Source of the DNA: Mesorhizobium sp. ES1-1
Lineage (GTDB): Bacteria; Pseudomonadota; Alphaproteobacteria; Rhizobiales; Rhizobiaceae
Length of the DNA stretch: 64,000 nt
Reading direction: 5' to 3'
Assembly (NCBI RefSeq): GCF_020164785.1
Contig: NZ_JAIUGX010000012.1
Coordinates: forward strand, 124,001 to 188,000
The notes under the pieces are model-generated. The model saw nothing but the letters and a program-made list of their open reading frames with translations. It made no database searches and had not been told where the DNA came from. The position numbers and the translations under genes were made by a program. Below, in pieces: positions 1 through 8,672 of this stretch (the first letter of the stretch is position 1; every line of letters begins with the position of its first letter).

Positions 1-375
1 GCCGAGTTTGTCGACCAGCGATTCATCGAAGCTGTCGGCGTAGTGGTCGAACAGCGCCTCTACGAAGGCGCCGGGCGGCCCGCTTGTCGGCGGCGCCTTG
101 CCGATCAGTTGCAGCTTGAGCGCAGCACCCAGGCGATCCGCCGGTTCGAGCTTCAGCGCCATTGTCCAGGCCTGCGCGGCCAGCTCCAACGCGCCGGCCG
201 ATTCCTGAAACTCGCCGAGGCGAAACCAGCCGGCCGTCCATTGCGGAACCAGTTCCAGCGCGCCAAGCAGAAGTTCGGCCGCCTGGGCATGATCGCCGTC
301 CGCGTGGAGCATCTCGGCATAGTCGGCGCGGCGGTCGGCGTTCAGGTCGCCGGACGACGTCTGAAACGGTTTCAT
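1..375 (-). CDS. TPR-containing SAM-dependent methyltransferase (5' part only, cut by window edge)
   Basis: The frame is open from the ATG at 375 down to base 1, giving 125 residues (MKPFQTSSGDLNADRRADYA...). Residues 15-85 look like TPR helices, including AELLLGALELVPQWTAGWFRLGEF and a second unit ending in ALKLEP. The piece ends in FVEALFDHYADSFDESLV, the linker that precedes the methyltransferase domain in the rhizobial family of predicted TPR-methyltransferases (COG4976 type). The SAM-binding domain itself lies outside the window, so the enzymatic assignment rests on family resemblance. It is divergent from the exonuclease gene with about 100 bp between starts. The substrate is unknown. 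Confidence 0.7.
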   Translation of the reverse strand, partial: MKPFQTSSGDLNADRRADYAEMLHADGDHAQAAELLLGALELVPQWTAGWFRLGEFQESAGALELAAQAWTMALKLEPADRLGAALKLQLIGKAPPTSGPPGAFVEALFDHYADSFDESLVDKLG

Positions 376-479
376 CGTGTCGGGCCCTATCGGAGGATCG
401 AGACGACCATGCTATGCGGTAGTCAGCAGGCACTGACAACAGCCTTTCCGCGCCGGAATTGTATCCTATCTCTAGGGGC

Positions 480-1487
480 ATGCGCGCCAGCGATCTGCTT
501 CATCCCCGGCCCCAGGGCCTCTACTGCCCGCCGGGCGATTTCTTCATCGATCCGGTGCGCCCGGTTAATCGCGCGCTCATCACGCATGGCCATTCCGACC
601 ACGCGCGTTCGGGGCATGGCTCGGTGCTGGCGACGAAGCAGACGCTGGACATCATGGGCCTGCGCTACGGCGAGGATTTCGCGGCGGCCACACAGACGGC
701 ACGGCTGGGCGAGATCATCGACCTCAACGGGGTCAAGGTCAGTTTCCACCCGGCAGGCCATGTACTGGGTTCCGCCCAGATTGCCGTGGAGCACCAGGGC
801 GTCCGCATCGTCGCCTCCGGGGACTACAAGCGGCGCCGGGATGCGACCTGCGCTCCGTTCGAGCCGGTGGCCTGCGATGTGTTCATCACCGAGGCCACAT
901 TCGGCCTGCCGGTTTTCCGTCATCCTCCGGACACGGAGGAGATCGCGCGCCTGCTCAAATCGGTCGACCAGTTTCCCGAACGCTCGCATCTGGTCGGCGC
1001 CTATGCGCTCGGCAAGGCGCAGCGGGTAATGCGGCTGTTGCGCGATGCGGGTTACGACCGGCCGCTCTACATCCATGGCGCACTGGCCAAGCTCAGCGAA
1101 TATTACCAAGGCCAAGGTATCGATCTGGGGACCCTGCAGCCGGCAACCGTTGAGGGCGGCAAGGGTAGTTTCGCCGGCGCCATTGTCGTCGGTCCTCCAT
1201 CGGCTTTCGCCGATCGCTGGGCGCGGCGCTTTCCCGATCCGATTTCATGCTTCGCCTCCGGCTGGATGCGCATCCGCCAGCGCGCCAAGCAAGGCGGTGT
1301 CGAACTGCCGCTGATCATTTCGGACCACGCCGACTGGGACGAGCTGACCACCACCATCCACGAGACGGGAGCCGAGGAGATATGGGTGACGCATGGCCGC
1401 GAAGAGGCGCTGGTCCGCTGGTGCGAGCTCGAAGGCATCACCGCGCGGCCATTGCATCTGGTCGGCTACGAGGACGAAGGCGACTGA
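480..1487 (+). CDS. Ligase-associated DNA exonuclease, metallo-beta-lactamase fold
   Basis: This 335-residue protein is a metallo-beta-lactamase/beta-CASP nuclease of the kind found next to bacterial ATP-dependent DNA ligases. The metal motif HxHxDH is at residues 36-41 (ITHGHSDHARSG), and further metal ligands are suggested by HPAGHVLGSAQ, SGDYK and the C-terminal THGREEALVRW. I chose the ATG at 480 because MRASDLLHPRPQGLYCP is the usual family N-terminus; an in-frame ATG at 459 adds only seven residues. Only four bases separate its stop from the ligase start, so the two are co-transcribed and probably act together in DNA end processing and sealing. The Lhr-type helicase and PdeM-type endonuclease that often accompany this pair are not adjacent here. 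Confidence 0.9.
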   Translation: MRASDLLHPRPQGLYCPPGDFFIDPVRPVNRALITHGHSDHARSGHGSVLATKQTLDIMGLRYGEDFAAATQTARLGEIIDLNGVKVSFHPAGHVLGSAQIAVEHQGVRIVASGDYKRRRDATCAPFEPVACDVFITEATFGLPVFRHPPDTEEIARLLKSVDQFPERSHLVGAYALGKAQRVMRLLRDAGYDRPLYIHGALAKLSEYYQGQGIDLGTLQPATVEGGKGSFAGAIVVGPPSAFADRWARRFPDPISCFASGWMRIRQRAKQGGVELPLIISDHADWDELTTTIHETGAEEIWVTHGREEALVRWCELEGITARPLHLVGYEDEGD

Positions 1488-1491
1488 TGGC

Positions 1492-3093
1492 ATGAACCGC
1501 TTCGCCGAACTTCTCGACCGGCTGGTGCTGACGCCGTCGCGCAACGGCAAGCTGACCTTGCTGACCGATTATTTCCGCACCGTCGAAGATCCGGACAGGG
1601 GCCTGGCGCTGGCCGCCATCACCGGCGATCTCACCATTGCCGCGGTCAAGCCGGCGATGCTGCGCAGCCTGGTCACCGAACGCATGGACCCGGTCCTGTT
1701 CGGCTATTCCTACGATTATGTCGGCGATCTTGCGGAGACGGTTTCGCTGGTCTGGCCGCCCTCGCCGGGACATATCCCCAACCGCGATCCGACGCTTGGC
1801 GAGGTCGTGGCGAAACTTCAATCGGCCAGCCGTTCCGATGGGCCGAAGGTGCTGGCGGGGCTGCTCGACAGTTCCGGCAGCTCGGCGCGCTTTGCCATCA
1901 TCAAGCTTGTCACCGGCGGACTGCGCATCGGCGTCTCGGCACGGCTGGCCAAACAGGCGCTGGCGGATTTCGGCAATGTCGACGTCGCCGAGATCGAGGA
2001 ACTTTGGCACGGGCTGTCGGCACCCTACCTTGCGCTGTTCGCGTGGCTCGAGGGCAAGGCCGAGAAGCCGCGAAACACGGCATTCGCCCTGTTCAGGCCC
2101 GTGATGCTGTCCAATCCGGTCAATGACGGCGATCTCGAAAAGCTCAATCCGGCGGATTACGCGGCCGAGTGGAAATGGGACGGCATCCGTGTTCAAGCGG
2201 TGGCCGAGGGGGGCATCCGCCGGCTCTATTCGCGCACCGGCGACGATGTTTCCGGCGCCTTTCCAGATCTCGCCGACGCGATGGATTTTTCCGCAACGCT
2301 GGATGGGGAACTGCTTGTCGGCGATCCCCGGCAGGGCACGCGAAGCTTCTCGGATTTGCAGCAGAGGCTGAACCGCAAGACGGTGACGCCCAGGATGCAG
2401 CAGCAATATCCAGCCTTCATGCGCTGCTACGACCTGCTGCAGATCGGCGATGAGGATTTGCGCGCGTTGCCGTTTCGCGACCGGCGCGGCCGCCTCGAGA
2501 GCTTCATGAAGACACTCGACCCCAGCCGCTTCGACCTCTCGCCCTTTGTCGACTTCACGGATTGGGACACGCTGGAGGAATTGCGCCGGGCGCCCCCCCA
2601 TCCGATCATCGAAGGGGTGATGCTGAAGCGCTGGGATTCGCCCTATGTCGCCGGCCGGCCGAAAGGTCCGTGGTTCAAGTGGAAGCGCGATCCGCATACG
2701 GTAGACGCCGTGCTGATGTATGCGCAGCGGGGCCACGGCAAGCGCTCGAGCTTCTATTCCGACTACACGTTCGGCGTCTGGTCCGGCCCGGAGGGCGAGG
2801 AAGAGCTGGTGCCGGTCGGCAAGGCCTATTTCGGCTTCACCGACGAAGAACTGAAGCAGATCGACAAATATGTGCGCGACAACACGATCGAACGCTTCGG
2901 ACCGGTGCGCTCGGTCCGGGCCGACCGCGACAATGGCCTGGTGCTGGAGGTCGCATTCGAAGGGCTCAACCGGTCGACGCGGCACAAATCCGGTGTCGCG
3001 ATGCGCTTTCCCCGTGTGTCGCGGCTGCGCTGGGACAAGCCCACCAACGAGGCGGACCGCATCGAAACGCTACAGGCCCTGCTCGATCGCTGA
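1492..3093 (+). CDS. ATP-dependent DNA ligase
   Basis: A 533-residue ATP-dependent DNA ligase. The N-terminal DNA-binding domain spans about residues 1-190. The adenylation domain carries the nucleotidyltransferase motif I EWKWDGIRVQ, with Lys228 as the lysine that is adenylated, then the SRTGDD stretch, DGELLV (motif III), EGVMLK (motif IV) and WFKWKRD (motif V). The OB-fold occupies the C-terminal 130 residues. The length and domain order match the bacterial ligase that pairs with the metallo-beta-lactamase exonuclease, not the Ku-dependent LigD. The start at 1492 leaves a four-base gap after the exonuclease stop; the longer upstream frame runs through the exonuclease gene and is not used. 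Confidence 0.93.
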   Translation: MNRFAELLDRLVLTPSRNGKLTLLTDYFRTVEDPDRGLALAAITGDLTIAAVKPAMLRSLVTERMDPVLFGYSYDYVGDLAETVSLVWPPSPGHIPNRDPTLGEVVAKLQSASRSDGPKVLAGLLDSSGSSARFAIIKLVTGGLRIGVSARLAKQALADFGNVDVAEIEELWHGLSAPYLALFAWLEGKAEKPRNTAFALFRPVMLSNPVNDGDLEKLNPADYAAEWKWDGIRVQAVAEGGIRRLYSRTGDDVSGAFPDLADAMDFSATLDGELLVGDPRQGTRSFSDLQQRLNRKTVTPRMQQQYPAFMRCYDLLQIGDEDLRALPFRDRRGRLESFMKTLDPSRFDLSPFVDFTDWDTLEELRRAPPHPIIEGVMLKRWDSPYVAGRPKGPWFKWKRDPHTVDAVLMYAQRGHGKRSSFYSDYTFGVWSGPEGEEELVPVGKAYFGFTDEELKQIDKYVRDNTIERFGPVRSVRADRDNGLVLEVAFEGLNRSTRHKSGVAMRFPRVSRLRWDKPTNEADRIETLQALLDR

Positions 3094-3121
3094 TTTGCGG
3101 GATGTCCTGCGGGCGACTTCG

Positions 3122-4264
3122 CTACGGCTCGACGGAAACCCGAATCTCGTAGATGTCGGCCGCCTTGCCCTGCTTGTCGAAGTCGGAATTGATGGCGATC
3201 GTGCCGGCCGCGCCGGGCTGCTTGTCGGGAAAGCGGACGTCGAACAGATATTCGTTGCGCTGCTGGCCGACGGCGTAACGCTTGCGCCCGCAGTCGCCCA
3301 GCTCGCCGAAATTGCAATCGACGGACAGCTGCGTCTCCTTGCCATCCTCGGAACGGGCGACAATATCGAACACGGCATGCTTGCCGGCGAGTTTCTCAAG
3401 CACGCCCTGCCCTACGTCGAAGCTGATCGCCGAACCTGAAGCGCCCGATCGTATCCGCAGGAACGATCCGGTGTCGTCCTTCATCACCTCGGCAGTGGCA
3501 TCCGAAGGCGCGCTGACATGCGTCGGGTCTGCCGGAGTAAACACGCTGATCCAGTCGCGCGACTGGTCGGCGGCACCGGGCTTTGCCGGCTCCGCACCGC
3601 TGTCGGCCGGCGTGAAATCATCGTCGTCGACTGTCGGAGGCGCTTGCGGCGGCGCGGTGTCGAGCTGCGCCTGCGTCTTGAACACGCCGGTCTGGGCGGC
3701 GAAAAACAGGCCAATGCCGACAGCGGCAAGCAGCGTCACGGTCAGGAAGATGGCGGTCAGCGGCAGACGCCGGCCCCTGATGCGCCGTTCATCGCGATCG
3801 GGCGCCACATCCGTCGCCGCACCGGCGTAGCCGGACGACGACATGTCGATGGAAGGGGCGGCGGGCAGCGTCGCGTCAGGCATGATGTCCGGAACGACAG
3901 GCAGCACGCGAGAACGCGGCTCATCGGAACCGGCCCCCTCAGCCCCCTCGGCGACGATCTCTGGTGAAGCTGTCGGCTCTCCGGTCCCGGCCGGCGAAGC
4001 GCCAGTCCCGAGTTCGACCACCGGCGCATTGCCCTGCGTACCGGCATCGGCCACCGCAGGCAGAAACTCGGATTCGATTTCAGTGATTTTCGCCTGGACC
4101 GCCTTGCGGCGCTTGATGGCGACTTCGACGGTGACGCCGGGATTGGCCTGGAGCGCGCGGTCGAGCGCGGCAAAGGCCGAGCGATAGACCCGTTCGCGGA
4201 ACGCGCGGTCCTCGGCATTGCCCTTCTCCAAGGCGTTCCGGATCGCTGTTTCGATCGCGTCCAA
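3122..4264 (-). CDS. Conserved hypothetical protein with one transmembrane segment
   Basis: I do not recognise this gene beyond a resemblance to rhizobial single-pass membrane proteins. The proposed start is the TTG at 4264, preceded by AGAGGGA at a good distance, giving 380 residues; an ATG at 4384 would add 40 residues of unlikely sequence. Residues 1-70 are helical and charged (LDAIETAIRNALEKGNAEDR). Residues 75-160 are Pro/Ala/Glu-rich and probably disordered. Residues 167-190 form one membrane helix (LPLTAIFLTVTLLAAVGIGL). The C-terminal 180 residues form a compact domain likely to lie in the periplasm, with two Cys in a CNFGELGDC stretch that could form a disulfide. It converges on the ligase gene. 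Confidence 0.6.
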   Translation of the reverse strand: MDAIETAIRNALEKGNAEDRAFRERVYRSAFAALDRALQANPGVTVEVAIKRRKAVQAKITEIESEFLPAVADAGTQGNAPVVELGTGASPAGTGEPTASPEIVAEGAEGAGSDEPRSRVLPVVPDIMPDATLPAAPSIDMSSSGYAGAATDVAPDRDERRIRGRRLPLTAIFLTVTLLAAVGIGLFFAAQTGVFKTQAQLDTAPPQAPPTVDDDDFTPADSGAEPAKPGAADQSRDWISVFTPADPTHVSAPSDATAEVMKDDTGSFLRIRSGASGSAISFDVGQGVLEKLAGKHAVFDIVARSEDGKETQLSVDCNFGELGDCGRKRYAVGQQRNEYLFDVRFPDKQPGAAGTIAINSDFDKQGKAADIYEIRVSVEP

Positions 4265-4596
4265 GCGAGTCCCTCTGTCCGTTCGCGTAAGCTGGCCATG
4301 ATCGTTAGCCGCAGGCGACCAATCAATCAACGGGCGAGCGGCCGCATTCTGCCGCGAGAGGGCGTGCAAAGTCCATTCCTGCAACGTTGTGCAACGAAAT
4401 CAGCGTGTTTCATCGATTTCCAGCCGACGGGACCAGGTCGGCGTGGTCGAAACGTCAGCCAACAAACGCGTCGAGTGCTGCCAGGCCTTCCGTTTCAGAG
4501 CTGAACAGACGCCCGCATGAATTGCCACGCCGCATCTTGAATTCGCCGCCGGTTGAGGCTATCACCCACCGCATCCTGGAGACCTCGGCCTCCCGG
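4265..4596. other. Intergenic region upstream of the tRNA
   Basis: About 330 bases with no gene I can support. It should hold the promoter of the minus-strand membrane protein gene and that of the tRNA. A short direct repeat TGCAACG occurs twice near 4380-4397. Open frames through it continue into the tRNA and are not credible. Confidence 0.4.
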
Positions 4597-4672
4597 GCCG
4601 CTTTAGCTCAGTTGGTAGAGCACCGCATTCGTAATGCGGGGGTCGCGTGTTCGAGTCACGCAAGCGGCACCA
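4597..4672 (+). tRNA. tRNA-Thr (anticodon CGT)
   Basis: A full cloverleaf can be drawn. The acceptor stem is GCCGCTT (4597-4603) paired with AAGCGGC (4662-4668). The D-arm is GCTC...GAGC. The anticodon stem CCGCA/TGCGG encloses loop TTCGTAA, with anticodon CGT at 4630-4632. The T-arm is GCGTG/CACGC around TTCGAGT. The discriminator base and CCA (4669-4672) are encoded. It reads ACG codons. A relic of a tRNA-targeting integrase starts 165 bases downstream, so the 3' end of this gene was probably an integration site. Confidence 0.95.
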
Positions 4673-4836
4673 CTTCCCCATCCACTGACGTCGAAACCGC
4701 CCGGATATCGCTGCAATTTCTGCGGTTTAGCGAAATACACCGTTCGCCGCTTCCAACGATGGCCGGTTGCATGCAACAAAGATGGGGAGATCGTTCGGGG
4801 TATTGGGTTGAGCAACCCCGAAGCGATTCCCGCAGG

Positions 4837-4980
4837 ATGACCCTTACAGACGACGCCGTTCGCGCCATTAAGCCCGGCGACAAGGATCGAAAAACTTGGA
4901 TGCTGTCGGCTTGCGTCTACTGGTGACGTCAAAGGAGCTCGGCTTTGGCGGCTCAAATGTCATGCACCTGACGACTAAAG
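4837..4980 (+). pseudogene. Relic of a P4-type tyrosine integrase (N-terminus, frameshifted and truncated)
   Basis: From the ATG at 4837 the frame reads MTLTDDAVRAIKPGDKDRKT and then stops soon after a frame break at about 4897. In the next frame the match continues as DAVGLRLLVTSKELGFGGS. Together these follow the P4 integrase N-terminus, whose usual pattern is LTD..iR.aKPg.KpyKL.DggGLyLlVtpsG. Everything after roughly 45 residues is missing; the minus-strand gene ending at 4989 takes over. The position just downstream of a tRNA 3' end is the classic place for such an integrase. I see the match by eye only. Confidence 0.6.
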
Positions 4981-4988
4981 ACCATCGA

Positions 4989-5795
4989 TCAGGGCTTACG
5001 CAAAAGGACGGTTTCAGGCGCATAAGGCGAGTGGTTGTAGATCTGCCGGTTGGTTGTTTCCGCTTGCTCTCTAAAGGCCTTGAGGTAGCGCTCGACGGCG
5101 TGAACGGGAAAGCGATCCGGTCCGGTTGCCGTTTTGCTTTTTACGAAAGCCGAATAGTTATTCTTTGCCTCGGCGGGGCCATGTCCCATGTCGAAGCCAA
5201 GCAGATGCACTTCGTCCTGCGCTATCATCAGAGCGATGGCAATTGCCAGAAGCATCACGCTGACCGGATAAACGCATCCATCATTGAGGGACGCCAGCAC
5301 CAAGGGCTGGCCGTCAAAGCCCGCGAGCCGCGGACGAAAGTACAGCCGGTCTTTCGCCGCTTGTTCCTTCGTCGGAAACTTGGCACGGAAGATCGGGGCG
5401 GCCAGAAAGAAGAAATCGGAATTCCGCAAGAGGCGAAGAATGCGGCCGGCACCTTCGTACATATGAACGGTCACGATCCTGCCGACGTGATCGGGCACCC
5501 GGGCATAGGTGGAGCGGATCGCACCCGTATCCTGGCAGACCCAGAGCAGCTTGTTCGATGGGTCGAAGCGCGAATGGACATCGATGGCGCCGTTTAGCAG
5601 CAGCACGGTCGCGTTCTTGACGGTGGAGACGTCAAACAAATCCAGCGACGGGCCTGAACCGACGCAATACACGCTGGCGGTTCCGTAGTCTGGAGCATGG
5701 AAAGTGCGAAATCGCTTGCAAGCCCACCTCAGCCGCAGATAGCCGATGAAAGCCGGAAGGCTCCCTATGGCGCTCTTCAAAGGTATCTTTCGCAT
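4989..5795 (-). CDS. Putative GPSL-motif Rossmann protein (DUF115/MptE-like or GT42-like), glycan locus
   Basis: A 268-residue protein whose clearest signature is VYCVGSGPSLDLFD (GSGPSL at residues 46-51), followed by LLLNGAIDV and, near residue 195, VHLLGFDMGHG. This loop occurs in 6-hydroxymethylpterin diphosphokinase-like DUF115 proteins that act with sugar modification systems and, in similar form, in GT42 sialyltransferases. I cannot decide between the two. The start has GGAG eight bases upstream. It is the last gene of the leftward glycan operon, 74 bases after the pyruvyl transferase, so it probably helps build or transfer a surface saccharide. Base composition is lower in GC than in the flanking chromosome. 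Confidence 0.6.
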   Translation of the reverse strand: MRKIPLKSAIGSLPAFIGYLRLRWACKRFRTFHAPDYGTASVYCVGSGPSLDLFDVSTVKNATVLLLNGAIDVHSRFDPSNKLLWVCQDTGAIRSTYARVPDHVGRIVTVHMYEGAGRILRLLRNSDFFFLAAPIFRAKFPTKEQAAKDRLYFRPRLAGFDGQPLVLASLNDGCVYPVSVMLLAIAIALMIAQDEVHLLGFDMGHGPAEAKNNYSAFVKSKTATGPDRFPVHAVERYLKAFREQAETTNRQIYNHSPYAPETVLLRKP

Positions 5796-5869
5796 TACTC
5801 CATTCCCTCAGCCACGGCCGTCGTCACCGGCGACAGACATGGCCGCTCCCGCGCTGGGCTGCGACGAAC

Positions 5870-7204
5870 TCATGTCAGGTTGGCGAATGTACCGGCGATG
5901 CGGTTCCCGAAGCCCGGCATGGACCTTTGACCCCACAGCATTGCGCGTTGCACGATGCCCCCGCGCCGCGCCGCCGAAGCGTTCTTATTGCGGTAGATCT
6001 CGTCGAACCGTGTGTCGACCGGGCTAGAAGGGATCATGCGCTCAATTGCGGTGCACGCTTCCTGCTGGGCGACGCTGTCGTGGCCGATCAATGCAAGCAG
6101 CAGTCGGCCGAATTGCCGCTGGGCCTCGCGCATTCGGATGACAGACGTCATTATTTCCGCTCGCCGAAGCGACAAGTTACTGGTGATTGCTACTGCCGCT
6201 TCGATAATTGCCTCGGTCTCGGTCTCGGTGACGTCGAACACCGGACACGCGACGCCCATCATCGGTCCGATCCCCTCTGACTTGAATGTATTGCCCGGCA
6301 GGAGAATGGCCGGCGTCCCCTGCGCAAGAGCAGTGATGGCAGTGTGGTATCTGCCACCAAACACGAAACTCGCGTGCCTCAGAAGGCCCGCCAACTGCGA
6401 ATAGTGCGGAATGGCCGCGCCGTCAAAAACATCATCGGCGCTCAGTGCAGCGTCGGCGAGGCGACGGTCGTTGCCCCGAGAATAGAGGAACAGGGGGCGC
6501 AGCGACAGGGTATCGCTGATCCGTCGGACGCAGCCCACGAACGCATCATGGTCGTAATATTCCGAGGCAGCCGATCCGCTCACACAGAAATACCGCTCGC
6601 TTGGTACGAGGACCTCTGCAGCCGCATGCTCAGCAAACGCCATGTCCGGACAGATGATCGCGTTCCTGATACCGATGCGATCCGCATACGCTAGGGATGT
6701 CATCTCGCGCACCGACACGAGCGCAAATGAATTGAACAAGTTGGCAAGTACCCGGCCATCAGCCTCGCTGGCGGCATAAATGCTTTGGTTCATCGAATAG
6801 ACCGGCTTATTCCAGCGCTTTGCCGCAACAAAGGGTAGCCCGAACAGCCGAGTGTTCCGAAGATAGGAGGAGGGGCCGACGGTCCCTTCGCCTTGGAAAA
6901 CGACCATGTCGGCCGAATGTACAATCTCGGTGAATCGTCCAAACCTCTCGACTGTGAGATGCTCGAGCAACGCGAGCGAGCGTTCATCGACTGCGTCGCC
7001 GGCATAAACAGCCCGAATCCTGTCCCCATGGATGGCTTCATGCAGACGATCGATCTTGTGCTCTCGGGGAAACGGAACAGTGTTGATTTCAACCGGGCCC
7101 GTGTTCCCGAAGGTGCGATCCAGAAACTGCTCCAGATTCTCGCTGGTGGCTTGGCATCCCCAGTTCCCCCTGTCGCCGGTGTAGTTCAGGATGCATATCT
7201 TCAT
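5870..7204 (-). CDS. Polysaccharide pyruvyl transferase family protein
   Basis: This 444-residue protein matches the polysaccharide pyruvyl transferase family, which adds pyruvate ketals from phosphoenolpyruvate to sugars of exopolysaccharide or related glycans. The N-terminus MKICILNYTGDRGNWGCQA is the typical Rossmann start. VVFQGEGTVGP replaces the usual GGG(x)L-type loop, and SFVFGGRYHTAITALAQGTPAILL near residues 290-315 is the family hallmark with the Arg-His pair. Its ATG overlaps the TGA of the upstream Prim-Pol gene (ATGA), so translation of the two is likely coupled. The C-terminal 60 residues are variable. Confidence 0.85.
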   Translation of the reverse strand: MKICILNYTGDRGNWGCQATSENLEQFLDRTFGNTGPVEINTVPFPREHKIDRLHEAIHGDRIRAVYAGDAVDERSLALLEHLTVERFGRFTEIVHSADMVVFQGEGTVGPSSYLRNTRLFGLPFVAAKRWNKPVYSMNQSIYAASEADGRVLANLFNSFALVSVREMTSLAYADRIGIRNAIICPDMAFAEHAAAEVLVPSERYFCVSGSAASEYYDHDAFVGCVRRISDTLSLRPLFLYSRGNDRRLADAALSADDVFDGAAIPHYSQLAGLLRHASFVFGGRYHTAITALAQGTPAILLPGNTFKSEGIGPMMGVACPVFDVTETETEAIIEAAVAITSNLSLRRAEIMTSVIRMREAQRQFGRLLLALIGHDSVAQQEACTAIERMIPSSPVDTRFDEIYRNKNASAARRGGIVQRAMLWGQRSMPGFGNRIAGTFANLT

Positions 7205-7869
7205 AGCCTGCCGATTTTAGTCTCGGCTCCCCCATGCGTGCGCGCTCGAAAGGGTTTGATCAAAGTCTGCAGCACAGCGCGGGCGCGGCTGGTCGAGACG
7301 CCAAGCTGGCGCAGGTCGTCGACGGGCTGCGGGTCGACATCGAATATGCTCTGCCCGGGCAGCCAACGATAGGCTCGACCATCCTCAAGCGTCGAGGGCG
7401 CGCAAGTCACAAAGCCGCCGACACCCGACACATGCCCGCCTTTCCTTATCCCAATATAGAGGCTGGTGCTAAACACAACGCCGGAGACCTTCAGATATAC
7501 GTGATAGCCGTTTGGAGTTTTCTCGACCGGCGTGCGGTCGGCCAGGGTCGGATTGGCCCTCCTGAAACGGTCGAAGGCGTTGTCATCATCGAAGTCGAGG
7601 ACGACTAGGCTGCCCAGTCCGCACACGATGCCAAGGTTCGCGCTGTCGCCAGCCGCTGAAAACCATGCTTCGACATCGCTGGGGCTGGTTGGCCGTATCG
7701 ACATGATGAAGGCTGTGCTCGTATGGGCAAGCTTCCGGCGCCACTTTTCATCGTTGATTTGGGCCCCCGGCATGCCGCCCATGGCAGTAAAATCGATGAA
7801 CTTCGACCCCGGGAGGACCGGACAAGCAACGATCCCTTTGTCCAGCAGTCTCAGTGCTAGGTGCAGCAT
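7201..7869 (-). CDS. Orphan Prim-Pol (primase-polymerase) domain protein
   Basis: With the ATG at 7869 this is 222 residues and nearly all of it is one bifunctional primase/polymerase domain. NLGIVCGLGSLVVLDFDDD gives the catalytic DxD at residues 92 and 94, EKTPNGYHVYLK gives the conserved His123, and VGGFVTCAPSTLEDGRAYRWL is the family C-terminal block. The place where a third catalytic acidic residue is expected (the vDiRg motif) reads YIGIRKGG, so activity is doubtful. Such domains normally sit in replication proteins of phages, plasmids and integrative elements, often fused to a helicase that is absent here. A longer frame up to 8007 would overlap the next gene and is not used. Finding it inside a glycan operon is odd. 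Confidence 0.7.
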   Translation of the reverse strand: MLHLALRLLDKGIVACPVLPGSKFIDFTAMGGMPGAQINDEKWRRKLAHTSTAFIMSIRPTSPSDVEAWFSAAGDSANLGIVCGLGSLVVLDFDDDNAFDRFRRANPTLADRTPVEKTPNGYHVYLKVSGVVFSTSLYIGIRKGGHVSGVGGFVTCAPSTLEDGRAYRWLPGQSIFDVDPQPVDDLRQLGVSTSRARAVLQTLIKPFRARTHGGAETKIGRL

Positions 7870-7925
7870 TTGCAATTTTGCTTTGACCCCCTCAACAGCG
7901 CAGCAGCAATGCACAGCTTGCCGGT

Positions 7926-8672
7926 TCAGTTCCGAAAGATTTCGGAGGAGCCTGGAAACTGGCGCGCAATACCTTCGTTGACCGGCTGAATCCGCCAAGG
8001 ACGCCATTTGAACCCAAGCCTGTTTCCGGAACTATTGTCACCGTGGTCCATCGTGTAGATGGCGCCCCAGTGCGGAAGAAAGTGAAGCGGCCTCCCGGTG
8101 GCTTCGAGGAGCCCGGGGATTTTGGGATGGATGCTCTTGATGTAGAGGTCGGCGAACTCGCCCGCACCCATCAGCGCCTTACCCCCTCGCCGCATAGTCA
8201 CCGACGCGCATGAGCCGCAGATTTCATGAAACCTGTAGTGTTTCCATAGAATCCGGGATCCCAGTCGCTGAAGATAGCCCTTGTTGATCACGAAGCCATT
8301 GCTCTCCGCAAATAGCCCGGCCTTTTCCAGAAGATCGGCAGCGAGCAGGTCGTCGCCGTCAATCTTCATGATCGAGAAATCGTCGTTCCCGGCAAGCAGG
8401 AAAGCCTGCTCGGCGCCTATCGCAATCTTCTGGTTCATGTCGCGCCGGCGTGCCGCTATATCCGTCGGGATCGGCAGGTTCGTCTCGACTACCGTTATCC
8501 TGTCGGCTGGCACGTAGCCGAGTTCAGGTCGTTCGCTGCATACGAGTATGAGACGAAAATTTTTGACCGTCTGACAAAGGACGTTCTCGATCGTTCGCCT
8601 GAGGAGAGACGAAAACAAGTGCCTATCCTTGACCGTCTCAACCGATCTGAGCGGCATGACGAAGTAGTGCAT
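7926..8672 (-). CDS. Putative rhamnosyltransferase-type glycosyltransferase
   Basis: The likely start is the ATG at 8672 (MHYFVMPLRSVETVKDRHLF), giving 248 residues; the longer frame to 8798 lacks a better start. The sequence follows the putative rhamnosyl transferase family: LLRRTIENVLCQTVKNFRLILV near the N-terminus, the GT-A acidic motif KIDGDDLLAADLLEKA around residue 120, and ILWKHYRFHEICGSCASVTM. It would use a nucleotide sugar to extend a glycan on the cytoplasmic side of the membrane. It is the first gene of the leftward run that continues with the Prim-Pol and pyruvyl transferase genes. Confidence 0.7.
   Translation of the reverse strand: MHYFVMPLRSVETVKDRHLFSSLLRRTIENVLCQTVKNFRLILVCSERPELGYVPADRITVVETNLPIPTDIAARRRDMNQKIAIGAEQAFLLAGNDDFSIMKIDGDDLLAADLLEKAGLFAESNGFVINKGYLQRLGSRILWKHYRFHEICGSCASVTMRRGGKALMGAGEFADLYIKSIHPKIPGLLEATGRPLHFLPHWGAIYTMDHGDNSSGNRLGFKWRPWRIQPVNEGIARQFPGSSEIFRN

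Noticed and set aside
23..481. Minus-strand open frame of 152 residues at the left edge
   Set aside because: It is an Arg-rich shadow of the truncated TPR-methyltransferase, which reads in another minus frame and is open to the edge.
1438..2985. Long minus-strand frame of 515 residues opposite the ligase
   Set aside because: It is antisense to a gene with clear ligase motifs and has no family resemblance; GC-rich DNA produces such frames.
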